A stretch of DNA of 38,031 nt from Armatimonadota bacterium (GCA_015486155.1 WFSF01000099.1:1-38031), one strand, 5' to 3'; counted from the first letter of the stretch, positions 1 to 9,018 are shown. The notes: generated by a model from the sequence alone, not told the origin. A program made the numbers and translations.

Positions 1-2406
1 GTGGCGGGGCTGGCCCGCGGCCGGCTCACCTGGGTGCGCTCCCGGCTGAACCTGCTGGTGCTGATCTTTGCGGCATGGGCGGCCGTCTCCATCACCTATG
101 CGCAATTCCGCTATGTCGCGATCTCCGAGTTCGCCCGCCTGGCGGCCAATGTGGGCATCTACCTGCTCGCGGTCGTAACCCTGCGAAGCCTGCGCCAGGC
201 GACGCGGGTCATGATCGCGGCCGCGCTCGGCTCCATACCGGTGAGCGCCTACGCCTTTGCCCAGGCGACCGGCCACGACTTCATCTCCTACACCATGAAG
301 GAGATCACGCGCGTCTTCTCTTTCCTCGGCAACCCGACGTTTCTCGGTGGCTACCTGATCCTGTTGATACCGATCGCGGTCGCCCTCGCCTGGCCTCTCC
401 GGCCGGAGGGAGAAGGCGGCGGCCGTTGGAGGTGGGCGAGGACGCTCGTCTTTTCGCTGCTCGCGCTCGCCATGCTGGTCTCGCTCTTGCTTTCTTACAC
501 CATGTCAGGACTCATCGGCATGATAGTGGGAGCTCTGATCGCGGCGCTGATGGCACTCGCGCGCGGCGGGCGCAGGGTGATGCGTTGGGCGATTCCGGGA
601 CTGGCCGCGGGGGCACTGCTGGCGGGAGGAGCGGGGATGCTCGTCTACCGCCACATGCCACCCACACAGCAGGCGCGCGTGCAGAAAGTGTTGCACTTTC
701 AGGACCCCTACGCCAAGGAGCGGGAACTCCACTGGCGCACGGCCTACGCCATCTTCCGCGAGTCTCCCCTGGTGGGCCGCGGCTACGGCAACTTCAGGAT
801 GGTCTCGCTCCGGAAGATGGCCGCGGAATGGTATCGCCAGAGCCCCGCACAGAGGCAGGGGCTCTTCGCGCCGGCCTATGCCCACAACGAATACCTCCAG
901 GTGCTGTCAGGGCTGGGCCTCGTCGGCGGCATCCTCTTCCTCGCCCTGCTGGCGGCGGCCCTCGCCGCGGCCGTGCGGCTCTACTGGCGGGGCCGGGAGA
1001 CCGGCTGGCGCCGCGTGGGCCTGGCGATATTGATCGGCTACCTCGCCTTCCTTTTCCAGAACTTCTTCGGGGTTACTTTCCGGCAGACCGGCCCCGTCAC
1101 GTTCTTCTGGCTCTGGCTGGGGATGCTGGTGGTGGCGAACCGCGGGCAGAAGGAACTCACGCCCGCAGCGGAAACGCAACCGGCGGCCCCGGAACGAGCG
1201 AAGAGAGACGCGCGAAGGCGGAAGAAGAGAGGAGAAGGGCAACAGAGGGGCGCGGTGGGGCCCGTCGCCGAGTGGCGGTTTCACCCGCTGAGTGCGCCCG
1301 GGGTGGCGGTGGCGGCGGTGATAGGTATAGGAGTGTTCGCGATCTTGGCGTGGGTGGTGATCACCCCGGTGCAGGCCTCGCTGATGGTGCGCGCCTCGGA
1401 GCACGCGGCCGCCCTCTCCCAGAAGGCCGAGAGAGAGGGAAACGCGGCCGCCCGGCAGGGTGACAAGACGACCGCAGAGGCCAAACTGCAGGAGGCGCTG
1501 ACCTGGATACAGCTCTCCGCGGCGATGGCGAAACGGGCCACCGAGCTATCTCCCTACTCGGCCCTCGCCTACTATCAGCTCGCCTACGCCGAAGGCAAGA
1601 TGGGGGAGTATGCCCGGGTGTCGGAGGAGAGGCGCAAGCGGCTGGAGAATTCGGTCACGGCCAGCGAACGGGCGTTGGAACTCATGCCCGGAAGCGGCCC
1701 CATGTACTACAACCTGGGCGTAACCTACAAGGAACTGGGCAAGCTGGACAAGGCGGAGGCCGCCTTCCGAGAGGCGGTGCGGCTCTCTCCGACCCTCTTT
1801 CACCACCAGGCCGGCCTGGCCGAGGTGCTATACGACGAGGGCAAGCTGAAGGAGGCGGAGACCTACGCGCGCAAAGCCGCCAAGATCAACCCCAGGGAGC
1901 CAAAGATATTCTTGCTCCTGCGCGACATACACCAGCAGCAGGGCGACATCGACCAGGTGATAGAGGACATGCGCAATGCGGTCCGCGCCGACCCGAGCGA
2001 CGCCAAGCTCAAGGGGCAGCTCGCAGAATTTCTGCTCTCCACCAAGCGCTACCAGGAAGCGGTGGGCGCCTGCAAACAATGGGCGGCCGCGGATCCCACC
2101 TCCGGCCAGCCCTACTACGCCCTCGGGTTCGCCCAGTATCAACTCAAGCGGTATCGCGCGGCCCTGGGGAGCTTCAACCGAGCCCTGGCGCTGAATCCTC
2201 AGCTGCACAGGGCGCGCCTCCACCGCGCCTATACCCTCATCCGCCTCGGGCAGGTGAAGAAGGGCACGCAAGAATTGGAATGGCTGGCCCTGCGGGTCCC
2301 GAACACGGAGGAAGGGAAGGAAGCGCAATCAGTGTTGCGGGAGGCCGCGGGAAGGGCCGCCGCCCTGCAAGGCGGGAAGCGCGGGCGCGATAAAGGGAAG
2401 CGGTAG
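1..2406 (+). CDS. O-antigen ligase/polymerase-like membrane protein with C-terminal TPR repeats (probably 5'-truncated by the window edge)
   Basis: The frame is open from the first base, and the first codon (GTG) need not be the true start, so the N-terminus is probably missing. The first ~390 residues hold about nine hydrophobic segments with a large hydrophilic loop near 215-300. The segment after the loop begins AHNEYLQVLSGLGLVGG, the usual signature of the Wzy_C/O-antigen ligase family (H-N-x-x-L...G-x-x-G). A Lys/Arg-rich stretch (about 395-420), one more membrane span (about 435-455) and then roughly six TPR units (about 510-780, e.g. YYNLGVTYKELGKLDKAE) follow. Family members join or transfer undecaprenyl-linked glycans on the outer face of the inner membrane; the TPR tail presumably contacts partner proteins. 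The substrate cannot be told: it could be O-antigen, exopolysaccharide or glycoprotein glycan. Confidence 0.8.
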   Translation: MAGLARGRLTWVRSRLNLLVLIFAAWAAVSITYAQFRYVAISEFARLAANVGIYLLAVVTLRSLRQATRVMIAAALGSIPVSAYAFAQATGHDFISYTMKEITRVFSFLGNPTFLGGYLILLIPIAVALAWPLRPEGEGGGRWRWARTLVFSLLALAMLVSLLLSYTMSGLIGMIVGALIAALMALARGGRRVMRWAIPGLAAGALLAGGAGMLVYRHMPPTQQARVQKVLHFQDPYAKERELHWRTAYAIFRESPLVGRGYGNFRMVSLRKMAAEWYRQSPAQRQGLFAPAYAHNEYLQVLSGLGLVGGILFLALLAAALAAAVRLYWRGRETGWRRVGLAILIGYLAFLFQNFFGVTFRQTGPVTFFWLWLGMLVVANRGQKELTPAAETQPAAPERAKRDARRRKKRGEGQQRGAVGPVAEWRFHPLSAPGVAVAAVIGIGVFAILAWVVITPVQASLMVRASEHAAALSQKAEREGNAAARQGDKTTAEAKLQEALTWIQLSAAMAKRATELSPYSALAYYQLAYAEGKMGEYARVSEERRKRLENSVTASERALELMPGSGPMYYNLGVTYKELGKLDKAEAAFREAVRLSPTLFHHQAGLAEVLYDEGKLKEAETYARKAAKINPREPKIFLLLRDIHQQQGDIDQVIEDMRNAVRADPSDAKLKGQLAEFLLSTKRYQEAVGACKQWAAADPTSGQPYYALGFAQYQLKRYRAALGSFNRALALNPQLHRARLHRAYTLIRLGQVKKGTQELEWLALRVPNTEEGKEAQSVLREAAGRAAALQGGKRGRDKGKR

Positions 2407-2575
2407 CCTATTTTCAGGCCGCCGGATATGAGAGAAACGCGCTCTCGAGGTCCGGCCCCAGGGCTCGATGTTCGATCCACCCGGAACGAGGCGAAGAAAG
2501 CGGCGCTCATGCCCCCCAGATTGTATTTGTCCCGCGGCAAGATGGAAGGGGAAAGCCAGCAGTTCCTCCCCACCT

Positions 2576-2595
2576 GTTACCTTTGTCATGGTAAC
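2576..2595. promoter_or_regulatory. Perfect dyad upstream of rpmE promoter (possible operator)
   Basis: GTTACC and GGTAAC form perfect 6-bp inverted arms around an 8-base spacer, 25 bases upstream of the rpmE -35 box. It has no GC-rich stem or T-run, so it does not look like a terminator. It could bind a dimeric regulator of the L31 operon, but it does not match a Zur box that I recognise. Low confidence. Confidence 0.25.
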
Positions 2596-2620
2596 TCTAG
2601 ACGTACACCCCAGGGATTGC

Positions 2621-2650
2621 TTGACATCTCTCTCCCCTGTCGGGTATCAT
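2621..2650 (+). promoter_or_regulatory. Sigma-70 promoter of the rpmE-prfA cluster
   Basis: TTGACA (2621-2626) and TATCAT (2645-2650) are separated by 18 bases. The predicted transcript starts near 2657, about 35 bases before the rpmE ATG. This is the only good promoter seen before the six closely spaced genes that follow. Confidence 0.75.
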
Positions 2651-2691
2651 CGGGCTGGTGTGGGGCGGGTAATCACTGCGGGAGTCCGAAG

Positions 2692-2937
2692 ATGAAGCAG
2701 GGCATTCACCCCAAGTATGTTACGGCGCAAGTGAGCTGTGCGTGCGGCAATTCGTTCGTCACCCGGGCGACGGTGCCGAACATCCGCGTGGAGATTTGCT
2801 CCAAGTGCCACCCCTTCTACACGGGCAGGCAGAAGATCGTGGACACCGAGGGGAGGGTCGAGCGGTTCGTCCAGCGCTACGCAAGGTATCAGAAGAAGCA
2901 GGCCGAGGAAAAGGCCAAGAAGTCAGCTGGAGCCTAG
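2692..2937 (+). CDS. rpmE: Ribosomal protein bL31 (zinc-binding form)
   Basis: An 81-residue protein starting [10 protein letters not shown], the canonical start of L31. The ORF track begins upstream at 2428, but the in-frame ATG at 2692 has a GGGAG site and gives the family length. C16, C18, C36 and C39 match the four-cysteine zinc-binding (C+) form, and the core [10 protein letters not shown] is typical. L31 sits at the intersubunit bridge of the 70S ribosome. The C-terminal tail is Lys/Ala-rich. It is the first gene of a cluster with DUF1385, prfA, prmC and sua5, so L31 is made together with translation-termination factors. A C+ form is often zinc-regulated through a C- paralogue; no paralogue is in the window. 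Confidence 0.97.
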   Translation: MKQGIHPKYVTAQVSCACGNSFVTRATVPNIRVEICSKCHPFYTGRQKIVDTEGRVERFVQRYARYQKKQAEEKAKKSAGA

Positions 2938-2952
2938 GGGGCGGCCCCGGCC

Positions 2953-3834
2953 ATGGCCGAGGAACATTTTTCCTATGGCGGCCAGGCCGTCATCGAGGGG
3001 GTGATGATTCGCGGGCGGAAGGGCTATGCCACCGCCGTGCGCCTGGCCGACGGGGAAATCGAGGTCCAGAAGAAACCCTGGATTCCCCTCACACAGCGCC
3101 ACCGCCTGTTGCGGCTCCCCATCATCCGCGGCACCCCGGCCTTGATCGACGCGCTGGTGGTGGGCTATCGCACCCTCATGTGGTCGGCCGACCGGGCGGC
3201 CGCGGGAGAGGGGATCAAACCTCCCACCACGTTCCAGTATATGCTCTCCATCGCCGCGGCGATGGCCATCGCCATCGGCGGATTCGTATTGCTGCCGAGC
3301 GCGGTCACCCCGAAGGTGGTGTCTAACCCGTTGCTGCTCAACTTGATCGAGGGGATGATTCGGCTGGTCTTCTTCGTGCTGTTCTTGCTGGTGGTCTCCC
3401 GGATGCCGGACATGCGCCGGGTGTTCCAGTACCACGGCGCGGAGCACAAGGTGATCCACGCCTTCGAGGAGCGGGGGAGCTACCGGCCGGAGGACACCAA
3501 GGATTTCAAGACCCTCCACCAGCGGTGCGGAACGAGCTTCATCTTCATGGTGTTGGTGGTGGGCATTCTGGTCCATGCGCTGGTGGGCTGGCCCTCCTTT
3601 GTGCTGAGGCTGGTCTCCCGTATTCTGCTGTTGCCGGTGGTGGCGGGGCTGGCCTATGAGCTGGTGAAATTGGCCGGAGCGCACAAGGGGAACCGGCTGC
3701 TGAACGCGCTGGTGTCCCCCGGCATGTTGCTCCAGCATATCACCACCAAGGAACCCACTCGGGATCAGATCGAGGTGGCGATTGCGGCGCTGGAGGGGGC
3801 GCTGGCGCTGGACAGGGAAGAGGAATCCACCTGA
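2953..3834 (+). CDS. DUF1385 (YqhQ-like) membrane protein
   Basis: A 293-residue protein with the family hallmarks [16 protein letters not shown] at the N-terminus, [13 protein letters not shown] in the middle and [14 protein letters not shown] further on. About four hydrophobic spans lie at roughly 95-120, 130-155, 200-225 and 228-245. The conserved His and Glu residues of the GAEHK motif lie close to the membrane and could coordinate a metal, but the biochemical role of the family (B. subtilis YqhQ) is not established. The gene starts 15 bases after rpmE and ends 5 bases before prfA, so it is almost certainly cotranscribed with them. The same neighbourhood is common in Firmicutes and related phyla. 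The assignment to the family is secure; no function is proposed. Confidence 0.92.
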   Translation: MAEEHFSYGGQAVIEGVMIRGRKGYATAVRLADGEIEVQKKPWIPLTQRHRLLRLPIIRGTPALIDALVVGYRTLMWSADRAAAGEGIKPPTTFQYMLSIAAAMAIAIGGFVLLPSAVTPKVVSNPLLLNLIEGMIRLVFFVLFLLVVSRMPDMRRVFQYHGAEHKVIHAFEERGSYRPEDTKDFKTLHQRCGTSFIFMVLVVGILVHALVGWPSFVLRLVSRILLLPVVAGLAYELVKLAGAHKGNRLLNALVSPGMLLQHITTKEPTRDQIEVAIAALEGALALDREEEST

Positions 3835-3839
3835 CGGCC

Positions 3840-4907
3840 ATGTTGAAAGAGGAACTGCGGGACAAGTTGACCGCGATGTGCCGAGAGTACGATCACCTTG
3901 GGGAACAGATGGGCCGGCCCGAGGTGATCGGGGATCCCCGCCGGATGAAAGAGGTGGGGCGGGCGCGGGCGCGCCTGGAGCCGGTGGTGGAGAGCTTCCG
4001 GGAACTGGAGCGGGTGGAGGGAGACCTGGCGGAGGGGGAAGCGCTGCTGGCGGAGGAGCAGGATCCCGAGCTGGAGCGCGAGGTGGAGGGGTTGCGAAAG
4101 CGCAGGGAAGAGCTGGTCGCCACCCTGGAGGAGGAACTCGCCCCCAGGGACCCGGACGACGACCGGGACTGCATCCTGGAGATTCGGGCGGGCACCGGGG
4201 GGGAGGAGGCGGCCATCTTCGCGGGAGATCTGTTGAGGATGTATCTGCGCCACGCCGAGCGGGAGGGGTGGAAGACCGAGATCATGGACCAGAACCCCGC
4301 CGAGGTGTCCGGATTCAAGGAGGTTACCGTCTCGGTGCGGGGGAGACGGGCCTTCGGGCGGCTCAAGTACGAACGGGGCGTGCACCGCGTGCAGCGGGTG
4401 CCGGTTACCGAGTCCTCGGGCCGCATCCACACCTCCGCGGCCACGGTGGCGGTGCTGCCGGAGGTGGAGGAGATCGACATCGAGATAGACCCCTCCGACC
4501 TGGAGATGGAGGCCTTTCGCGCCTCCGGCCCGGGCGGCCAGCACATGCAGAAGAACGAGACCGCGGTACGGATCACCCACAAGCCCACGGGGATAACGGT
4601 CGCCTGTCAGGACGCGCGCTCTCAACTTCAGAACCGGGAGAAGGCGCTGCGGCTGTTGCGGGCCCGGCTCTACGAGATGGCGCGCGCGGAGCAGGAGGCG
4701 GAGATCGCGGCGGCGAGGCGGAGCCAGATCGGGAGCGGGGATCGCAGCGAAAAGATCCGCACCTACAACTTCCCCCAGAACCGGGTCACCGACCATCGGC
4801 TGGGGCGAAGCTGGCACAACCTCCCGCAAATCATGGATGGCGACCTGGCGGAGATTCTGGACGCGCTGGCCGAACAGGACCGGCTGGCGCGCATGAGCCA
4901 GTCCTAG
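3840..4907 (+). CDS. prfA: Peptide chain release factor 1
   Basis: A 355-residue class I release factor. The tripeptide decoding motif is P188-V-T190 inside [18 protein letters not shown], which is the RF1 type (UAG/UAA) rather than the SPF of RF2. The catalytic GGQ is at 232-234, in [14 protein letters not shown]. The region [22 protein letters not shown] is diagnostic of RF1/RF2. The residues just after GGQ (HMQKNE) differ from the common HVN(K/T)T(D/E), a mild variation. The gene follows DUF1385 by 5 bases and is followed after 8 bases by prmC, whose product methylates the GGQ glutamine. Confidence 0.97.
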   Translation: MLKEELRDKLTAMCREYDHLGEQMGRPEVIGDPRRMKEVGRARARLEPVVESFRELERVEGDLAEGEALLAEEQDPELEREVEGLRKRREELVATLEEELAPRDPDDDRDCILEIRAGTGGEEAAIFAGDLLRMYLRHAEREGWKTEIMDQNPAEVSGFKEVTVSVRGRRAFGRLKYERGVHRVQRVPVTESSGRIHTSAATVAVLPEVEEIDIEIDPSDLEMEAFRASGPGGQHMQKNETAVRITHKPTGITVACQDARSQLQNREKALRLLRARLYEMARAEQEAEIAAARRSQIGSGDRSEKIRTYNFPQNRVTDHRLGRSWHNLPQIMDGDLAEILDALAEQDRLARMSQS

Positions 4908-4915
4908 GCGGCGCC

Positions 4916-5785
4916 ATGAGCGGTCGGGACCTCCAGCCGCAGGATTTGAGGGCTTCCGCGGCCGTCCGGCGCGCGGCGCGGACACTCGAAACGGCCGGCC
5001 TCGAGCGGGCGCGCGCGGAGGCCGAGCTGCTGGTGTGCGGGGCCGCAGGCCGTCCGCTGGAGTGGCTGCTCGTGCATCCGGAAGATATGCTCTCCCCGGA
5101 GCAGGCCGCCCGGCTGGAGGACATGGTGGGCCGCCGCGCCCGGCGCGAGCCCCTCCCCTATGTGCTCGGGCACGCCGAGTTCTACTCCCTTGATTTGTTC
5201 GTGGGCCCGGCGGCGATCGTTCCCCGGCCGGAGACCGAGGTCCTGGCGGAGGCGGCGCTTGCCCGCGCACCGGAGGCGCGCTTCGCGGTGGATGTGGGCG
5301 TCGGATGCGGCGCGCTGGCGGTGGTGCTGGCGCGGGAACGGCCGGAGATGATGGTGTTGGGCATCGACGTCTCACGGGAGGCGCTGCGCCTCGCGAGGCG
5401 CAACATCGCGCGCTACGGATTGGGGAGGCGCGTGGCGCTGGCGGCCGGGGACCTGCTGGACCCGGTGGGCAGAAGGGCGGATCTGGTGGTGGCGAATCTG
5501 CCCTACATCCGAACCGGGGATTTCCCGGATCTCGCCCCCGAGGTGAGCAGGTGGGAGCCGAGGATCGCCCTGGATGGCGGAGAGGACGGGCTGGCGTTGA
5601 TTCGGCGCCTGGCCGGGCAACTCGAACGCCATTTGTCGGCCGGTGGAATCGCGGCCCTGGAGGTGGGAGCAGGGCAGGCGGAGGAGGTGGCGAACCTGCT
5701 CAGGCGCGCGGGGCTGACGGAGGTCGAGGTGGTTCCCGATTACGCCAAAATCGACCGGGTGGTGATCGGTCGGAAACGGGGGTGA
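4916..5785 (+). CDS. prmC: Release factor glutamine methyltransferase PrmC
   Basis: A 289-residue N5-glutamine methyltransferase that modifies the GGQ glutamine of RF1/RF2 using S-adenosylmethionine. The ORF track starts at 3782, but that portion overlaps prfA; the ATG at 4916 (MSGRDLQPQDL) is the sensible start. The N-terminal helical domain contains YVLGHAEFYSL, and the Rossmann domain has VDVGVGCGALAVVLAR. The substrate motif, normally NPPY, is N194-L-P-Y here; N, P and Y are kept, which is enough for function in this fold. PIVPRPETE-type binding is present as IVPRPETEVL. Gene order prfA-prmC pairs enzyme with substrate. It ends 3 bases before the next gene. Confidence 0.95.
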   Translation: MSGRDLQPQDLRASAAVRRAARTLETAGLERARAEAELLVCGAAGRPLEWLLVHPEDMLSPEQAARLEDMVGRRARREPLPYVLGHAEFYSLDLFVGPAAIVPRPETEVLAEAALARAPEARFAVDVGVGCGALAVVLARERPEMMVLGIDVSREALRLARRNIARYGLGRRVALAAGDLLDPVGRRADLVVANLPYIRTGDFPDLAPEVSRWEPRIALDGGEDGLALIRRLAGQLERHLSAGGIAALEVGAGQAEEVANLLRRAGLTEVEVVPDYAKIDRVVIGRKRG

Positions 5786-5788
5786 GCG

Positions 5789-6451
5789 ATGACAGAGAAG
5801 ATGGAGACAGAGGTCGTCCCGGTTGACGCCGAGGAGCCGGACCCGGCGGTGATCGCACGGGCGGCCGAGGTGATCGCCGGCGGCGGACTGGTGGTGCTGC
5901 CCACGGACACCGTCTACGGGCTGGTGTGCGATCCCCGGCAGGAGCGCGCGGTGAGGGAGATCTACCGGGTGAAGCGGCGAGATCCGAGCATACCACTGCC
6001 GCTGCTCCTCCACGACATGTCCCAGGCGATGCTCTATGCTTCTGAGGCGCCGGAGCCGGCGGTGCGGGCGATGCAGCACTTCTGGCCCGGCGCGCTGACG
6101 GTGGTGGTGCGGGACCGCAGTGAGGAGACGGCGGCGGTGCGGGCAAAGAAGGATACCGTGGGGCTGAGATTGCCGGCCCACGTGGTGCCGCGGCTGGTGG
6201 CCGGGGAACTGGGGTGCGCCCTGGCCAGTACCAGCGCGAATCGCTCCCGGCAGGATTCGCCGATCACCGCGCGGCAGGCGCTGGGCGAGATGGAGGGGCT
6301 GGTGGCCCTGGTGCTGGACGCGGGCCGAACGCCCCTGGGCGAGGAGTCCACGGTGGTGAGCTTTGTGGAGGACCCTCCCAGGGTGTTGCGGGCGGGCGCG
6401 ATCCCGGAGGCGAGGCTGCGAGAGGTGCTGGGTGAGGTGAGGGAGGGCTGA
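5789..6451 (+). CDS. L-threonylcarbamoyladenylate synthase (Sua5/TsaC/YwlC family)
   Basis: A 220-residue protein with the YrdC fold. It makes threonylcarbamoyl-AMP from threonine, bicarbonate and ATP, the first step of the t6A37 modification in ANN-decoding tRNAs. Visible motifs are GGLVVLPTDTVYGLVCD, the basic patch VKRRDPSIPLPLLL, the core FWPGALTVVV and the ASTSANRS loop. At 220 residues it is the short TsaC-like form without the extra Sua5 C-terminal domain. It starts 3 bases after prmC, continuing the translation theme. A family member acting in another pathway (HypF-like) is unlikely, as the other HypF domains are absent. Confidence 0.93.
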   Translation: MTEKMETEVVPVDAEEPDPAVIARAAEVIAGGGLVVLPTDTVYGLVCDPRQERAVREIYRVKRRDPSIPLPLLLHDMSQAMLYASEAPEPAVRAMQHFWPGALTVVVRDRSEETAAVRAKKDTVGLRLPAHVVPRLVAGELGCALASTSANRSRQDSPITARQALGEMEGLVALVLDAGRTPLGEESTVVSFVEDPPRVLRAGAIPEARLREVLGEVREG

Positions 6452-6486
6452 TTCCGAATCAATTGGCAGAAAGGAGGCGGATTGCA

Positions 6487-7002
6487 ATGGCAAAGGACGC
6501 CATCAGCGTGATCATGGAGCGCCGAAGCGTGCGCAAGTATGTAGACAAGCCCGTCCCGGACGAAGACCTGAAGACCATCCTGGAGGCGGGGCGGCAGGCC
6601 CCCTCCGCGGCCAACCGCCAGCCGTGGCACTTCGTGGTGGTGCGAGACCCGGAGAGGAGAAAACAGGTGGCCGAGGCCTGCTCCAACCAAACCTGGATGG
6701 CCGATGCAGGCGTCATCATCGCGGGCATAGGCAAGCCGGCTGTGAGCGAGAAATGGTATCCGGTGGACGTGGGAATCGCCATGCAGAACATGATTCTCGC
6801 GGCCACCGCGCTGGGGTACGGCACCTGCTGGATAGGGGCCTTCGACGAGCAAAAGGTGGCGCAGTTGCTCGGCGTGCCGGACGACTGCAAGGTGGTGGCG
6901 CTCACCCCGGTGGGAGCGCCCGCCGAGCAACCCGCGGCCAGGCCCCGGCAGTCTCTCTCCGAGTTCGCCTCGGCTGAGCGATATGGAGACGAGTTCGCGT
7001 AG
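6487..7002 (+). CDS. Nitroreductase-family FMN oxidoreductase
   Basis: A 171-residue single-domain nitroreductase. The ATG at 6487 is preferred over the TTG at 6463 because AAAGGAGG lies just before it. RRSVRKY near the N-terminus and GRQAPSAANRQPWHF are the FMN-phosphate and isoalloxazine contacts of the family, and GYGTCWIGAFDE is the usual C-terminal half motif. Such dimeric flavoproteins use NAD(P)H to reduce nitro groups, quinones or other acceptors; the real substrate cannot be read from sequence. It is the last gene of the rpmE cluster, 35 bases after sua5, and a hairpin follows 36 bases downstream. Confidence 0.92.
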   Translation: MAKDAISVIMERRSVRKYVDKPVPDEDLKTILEAGRQAPSAANRQPWHFVVVRDPERRKQVAEACSNQTWMADAGVIIAGIGKPAVSEKWYPVDVGIAMQNMILAATALGYGTCWIGAFDEQKVAQLLGVPDDCKVVALTPVGAPAEQPAARPRQSLSEFASAERYGDEFA

Positions 7003-7038
7003 GCCAACCTGCGCGCGGGAATCCCAGGGGAAACCAAC

Positions 7039-7062
7039 GGGGTCCGCCTTTCGGCGGACCCC
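7039..7062. terminator. Perfect 10-bp hairpin between convergent genes
   Basis: GGGGTCCGCC and GGCGGACCCC flank a TTTC loop. It lies between the nitroreductase stop (7002) and the stop of the minus-strand gene (7092). There is no strong T-run on the plus side (GCGGCTATG follows); on the minus side a weak GTTGGTTT follows. It is best read as a bidirectional terminator or transcript-end stabiliser. Confidence 0.6.
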
Positions 7063-7091
7063 GCGGCTATGTGACCCTCCTACGCCTCAGG

Positions 7092-8858
7092 TCACGAATC
7101 GCGAAAGTCGCGATATCGGGGTCGTATCGGCTGCAGGGAGCTGCCCACGGCGACGATGTACCAGTCGCTCCCCAGCCGGCGCAAGCGATAGGAGACATAC
7201 ACGGTGTTCAGCTGCCCCTCCGGATCATAGAACACGTGACGGCCGGAGACAAAGATCTCGCGGGACGAGATCCAGATGGGCCGGTCGAAATCCAGGGAGA
7301 CGGTGGCGGTGGTGGACATCGCGTCCGCGGTCATCGCATAGTAGTCCGCGGTGCTGGTGGTGTAGTCATACTTGCCGTCGAAGTAGACCCGAATGTCCTG
7401 CTGATCGGTCAGGTGATCGGCGAGCAGGTCAATGTCGCTGCGCAGCCAGGCGACCCGGATGTCCTCGATCGCCCTCTCCGCGCCCGTCTGGTCCAGATCG
7501 TATCCGCTGTAATAGTACCGGTAGGGCGTTCTCGGAACGTACACGTAGTCCACCGGCGCGTAATACGCGCGCTCCGGGAAGATCCATCCCGGGCACCAAC
7601 CCCAGTAGTGGTATACGGAGGGGTAGAGGTCGGCGTACCAGAACGCCACCCATTGGGGATCGGAGTAGTAGTACGGGTAGTAGAAGTTGAGCACTACCGC
7701 AGTGTGCCGGTATCGGTTTGCCGCCCAGTATCCATCAGAGTAACCATCCCAGTATCCGTCCCAATAGGCGGCCGCGGTCCGGGGCAGGAACACGTAGTCA
7801 TAGGCCGGATCGCCGAGACTTATGTAGATGTTTTTGTAGCTCACGTTGACCCGAGGCACGCGCGCGCGGACGATCAACCGCGCATCCGCCGGCACGATGT
7901 TTCCGACCACGTCGCGCCTGAGGCCGCCATTAGGCCTGTGGTGACGAAGGTTCAGCTCGCGCACGCGCTTTCGGAACTCCCGCTTCACCCGGTCGCCTTC
8001 GCCCGCGGGCAACATGGAGACTCGCTTCTCGGCCTCCGGCCCGCGGAAGTTGGCGTTGGGGATGCGTTGTTGCAGCTGTTTGATGCGCGCGAGGACGGCA
8101 TCGTCCACGGGATGATGTCCGAGGGGTCGGATCAGGTTCTGCGGGCGGGAATCATCGGCTGCATCGCCCTTATTTCCCCGCGGGGTGCGTGTGAGTTGCG
8201 CGGGGACGGCGTACCCGCGCGCGCTCTCGCCGTTTTCGTTCGCCCTGGGCGCCGGCCGATTGGCGTTCCAGCGGTTTTCCTCACGGCGCGGGATGGGCAG
8301 GTACGGATTGGGCTGTTCGACCCGCTGCTCTCGCCGGTTGGACCACCGGTTGTTGGCGGCGGGAGCCTCGCGCCAGGAGGGCGTCTCCCAGGCCGTTCTT
8401 TCCTGCGGGACGCGGCGGTAGAGCCAGGAGTCGTTGGGGGGCTGATTGTCCTCCGGCGGACGCGCGGTGGGACGCCACGCTTCCACCTCCCGCGTCACCG
8501 GCCGGCCCCGGAAAAGACGATTCCCGGAGTTGGAGTCATTGCGCTCCCAGCGCCCGTTTCCCCGCGCGGGCTGCCATCGCGTCGCGACCGGTGGTGAAGT
8601 GCGTGGAGACCCCACGCTCGGGGCCGGTTCGCAGGGAGGATATGCCCACTGGCGCAGCACGGGAACGGGAAACCTCACGGCCGGCCCTGCGGGGCCGCGC
8701 CCCAGAGGTTCGACCTGGGCCTGTGGTGCGTTGGCGGCATCTTCATTCCCCTGGTTGGGGTGCCTCGCCAGCGCCGCAGATGCAACCAGGAGCAGACAGG
8801 CCGCCACCATCACTCCCACCAACACCCCACGCCATGAGCGAGACATGTGGCTCCACAT
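7092..8858 (-). CDS. Secreted Tyr/Trp-rich protein with NTF2-like C-terminal domain, function unknown
   Basis: A 588-residue protein that I do not recognise as a named family. The ATG at 8858 has AAAGGGAGG eight bases upstream. Residues 10-32 form a signal peptide or anchor (GVLVGVMVAACLLLVASAALA). Residues about 35-330 are a long, low-complexity Arg/Asn/Pro-rich stretch. Next comes a short hydrophobic-aromatic block with three DGY units (WDGYWDGYSDGYW) and dense Tyr/Trp patches (FYYPYYYSDPQW). The last ~140 residues (IEDIRVAWLRSDIDLLADHL to DWYIVAVGSS) look like an NTF2/SnoaL-like alpha-beta fold, as often seen at the ends of secreted or envelope proteins. It is a single gene with its own promoter. 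A cell-surface or matrix role is a guess. Confidence 0.75.
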   Translation of the reverse strand: MWSHMSRSWRGVLVGVMVAACLLLVASAALARHPNQGNEDAANAPQAQVEPLGRGPAGPAVRFPVPVLRQWAYPPCEPAPSVGSPRTSPPVATRWQPARGNGRWERNDSNSGNRLFRGRPVTREVEAWRPTARPPEDNQPPNDSWLYRRVPQERTAWETPSWREAPAANNRWSNRREQRVEQPNPYLPIPRREENRWNANRPAPRANENGESARGYAVPAQLTRTPRGNKGDAADDSRPQNLIRPLGHHPVDDAVLARIKQLQQRIPNANFRGPEAEKRVSMLPAGEGDRVKREFRKRVRELNLRHHRPNGGLRRDVVGNIVPADARLIVRARVPRVNVSYKNIYISLGDPAYDYVFLPRTAAAYWDGYWDGYSDGYWAANRYRHTAVVLNFYYPYYYSDPQWVAFWYADLYPSVYHYWGWCPGWIFPERAYYAPVDYVYVPRTPYRYYYSGYDLDQTGAERAIEDIRVAWLRSDIDLLADHLTDQQDIRVYFDGKYDYTTSTADYYAMTADAMSTTATVSLDFDRPIWISSREIFVSGRHVFYDPEGQLNTVYVSYRLRRLGSDWYIVAVGSSLQPIRPRYRDFRDS

Positions 8859-8932
8859 GTTGCTCGCCTCCCTTTGCCGGCGGCCGCCGTCGAAGGGCAG
8901 CCACCGGGAAGTGGCCCCGTCCGACCACTCTT

Positions 8933-8960
8933 ATTGTACCGCGAGCAGCGAGTAAGTCAA
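8933..8960 (-). promoter_or_regulatory. Promoter of the secreted Tyr/Trp-rich protein
   Basis: On the minus strand TTGACT (8960-8955) and TACAAT (8938-8933) are separated by 16 bases. This puts the transcript start about 65-70 bases before the ATG at 8858. Confidence 0.6.
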
Positions 8961-9018
8961 ACTGTCCCAGAGGGCGAAATCAGCGGCCGTAGGCCGCCGG
9001 AGACGCGTTCGCGGCTCG

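Noticed and set aside
2407-2691. Possible small gene before rpmE in the 285-base gap
   Set aside because: The in-frame extension (2428 start) has no RBS and unlike composition; the promoter lies inside it, so the leader is non-coding.
3765-5375. 536-codon minus-strand frame over prfA-prmC
   Set aside because: Lies opposite two unmistakable genes and is Pro/Arg-rich without motifs.
7071-8597. 508-codon plus-strand frame opposite the secreted Tyr/Trp-rich protein
   Set aside because: The minus-strand frame has a signal peptide, RBS and promoter; this one has none and looks like a codon-bias shadow.
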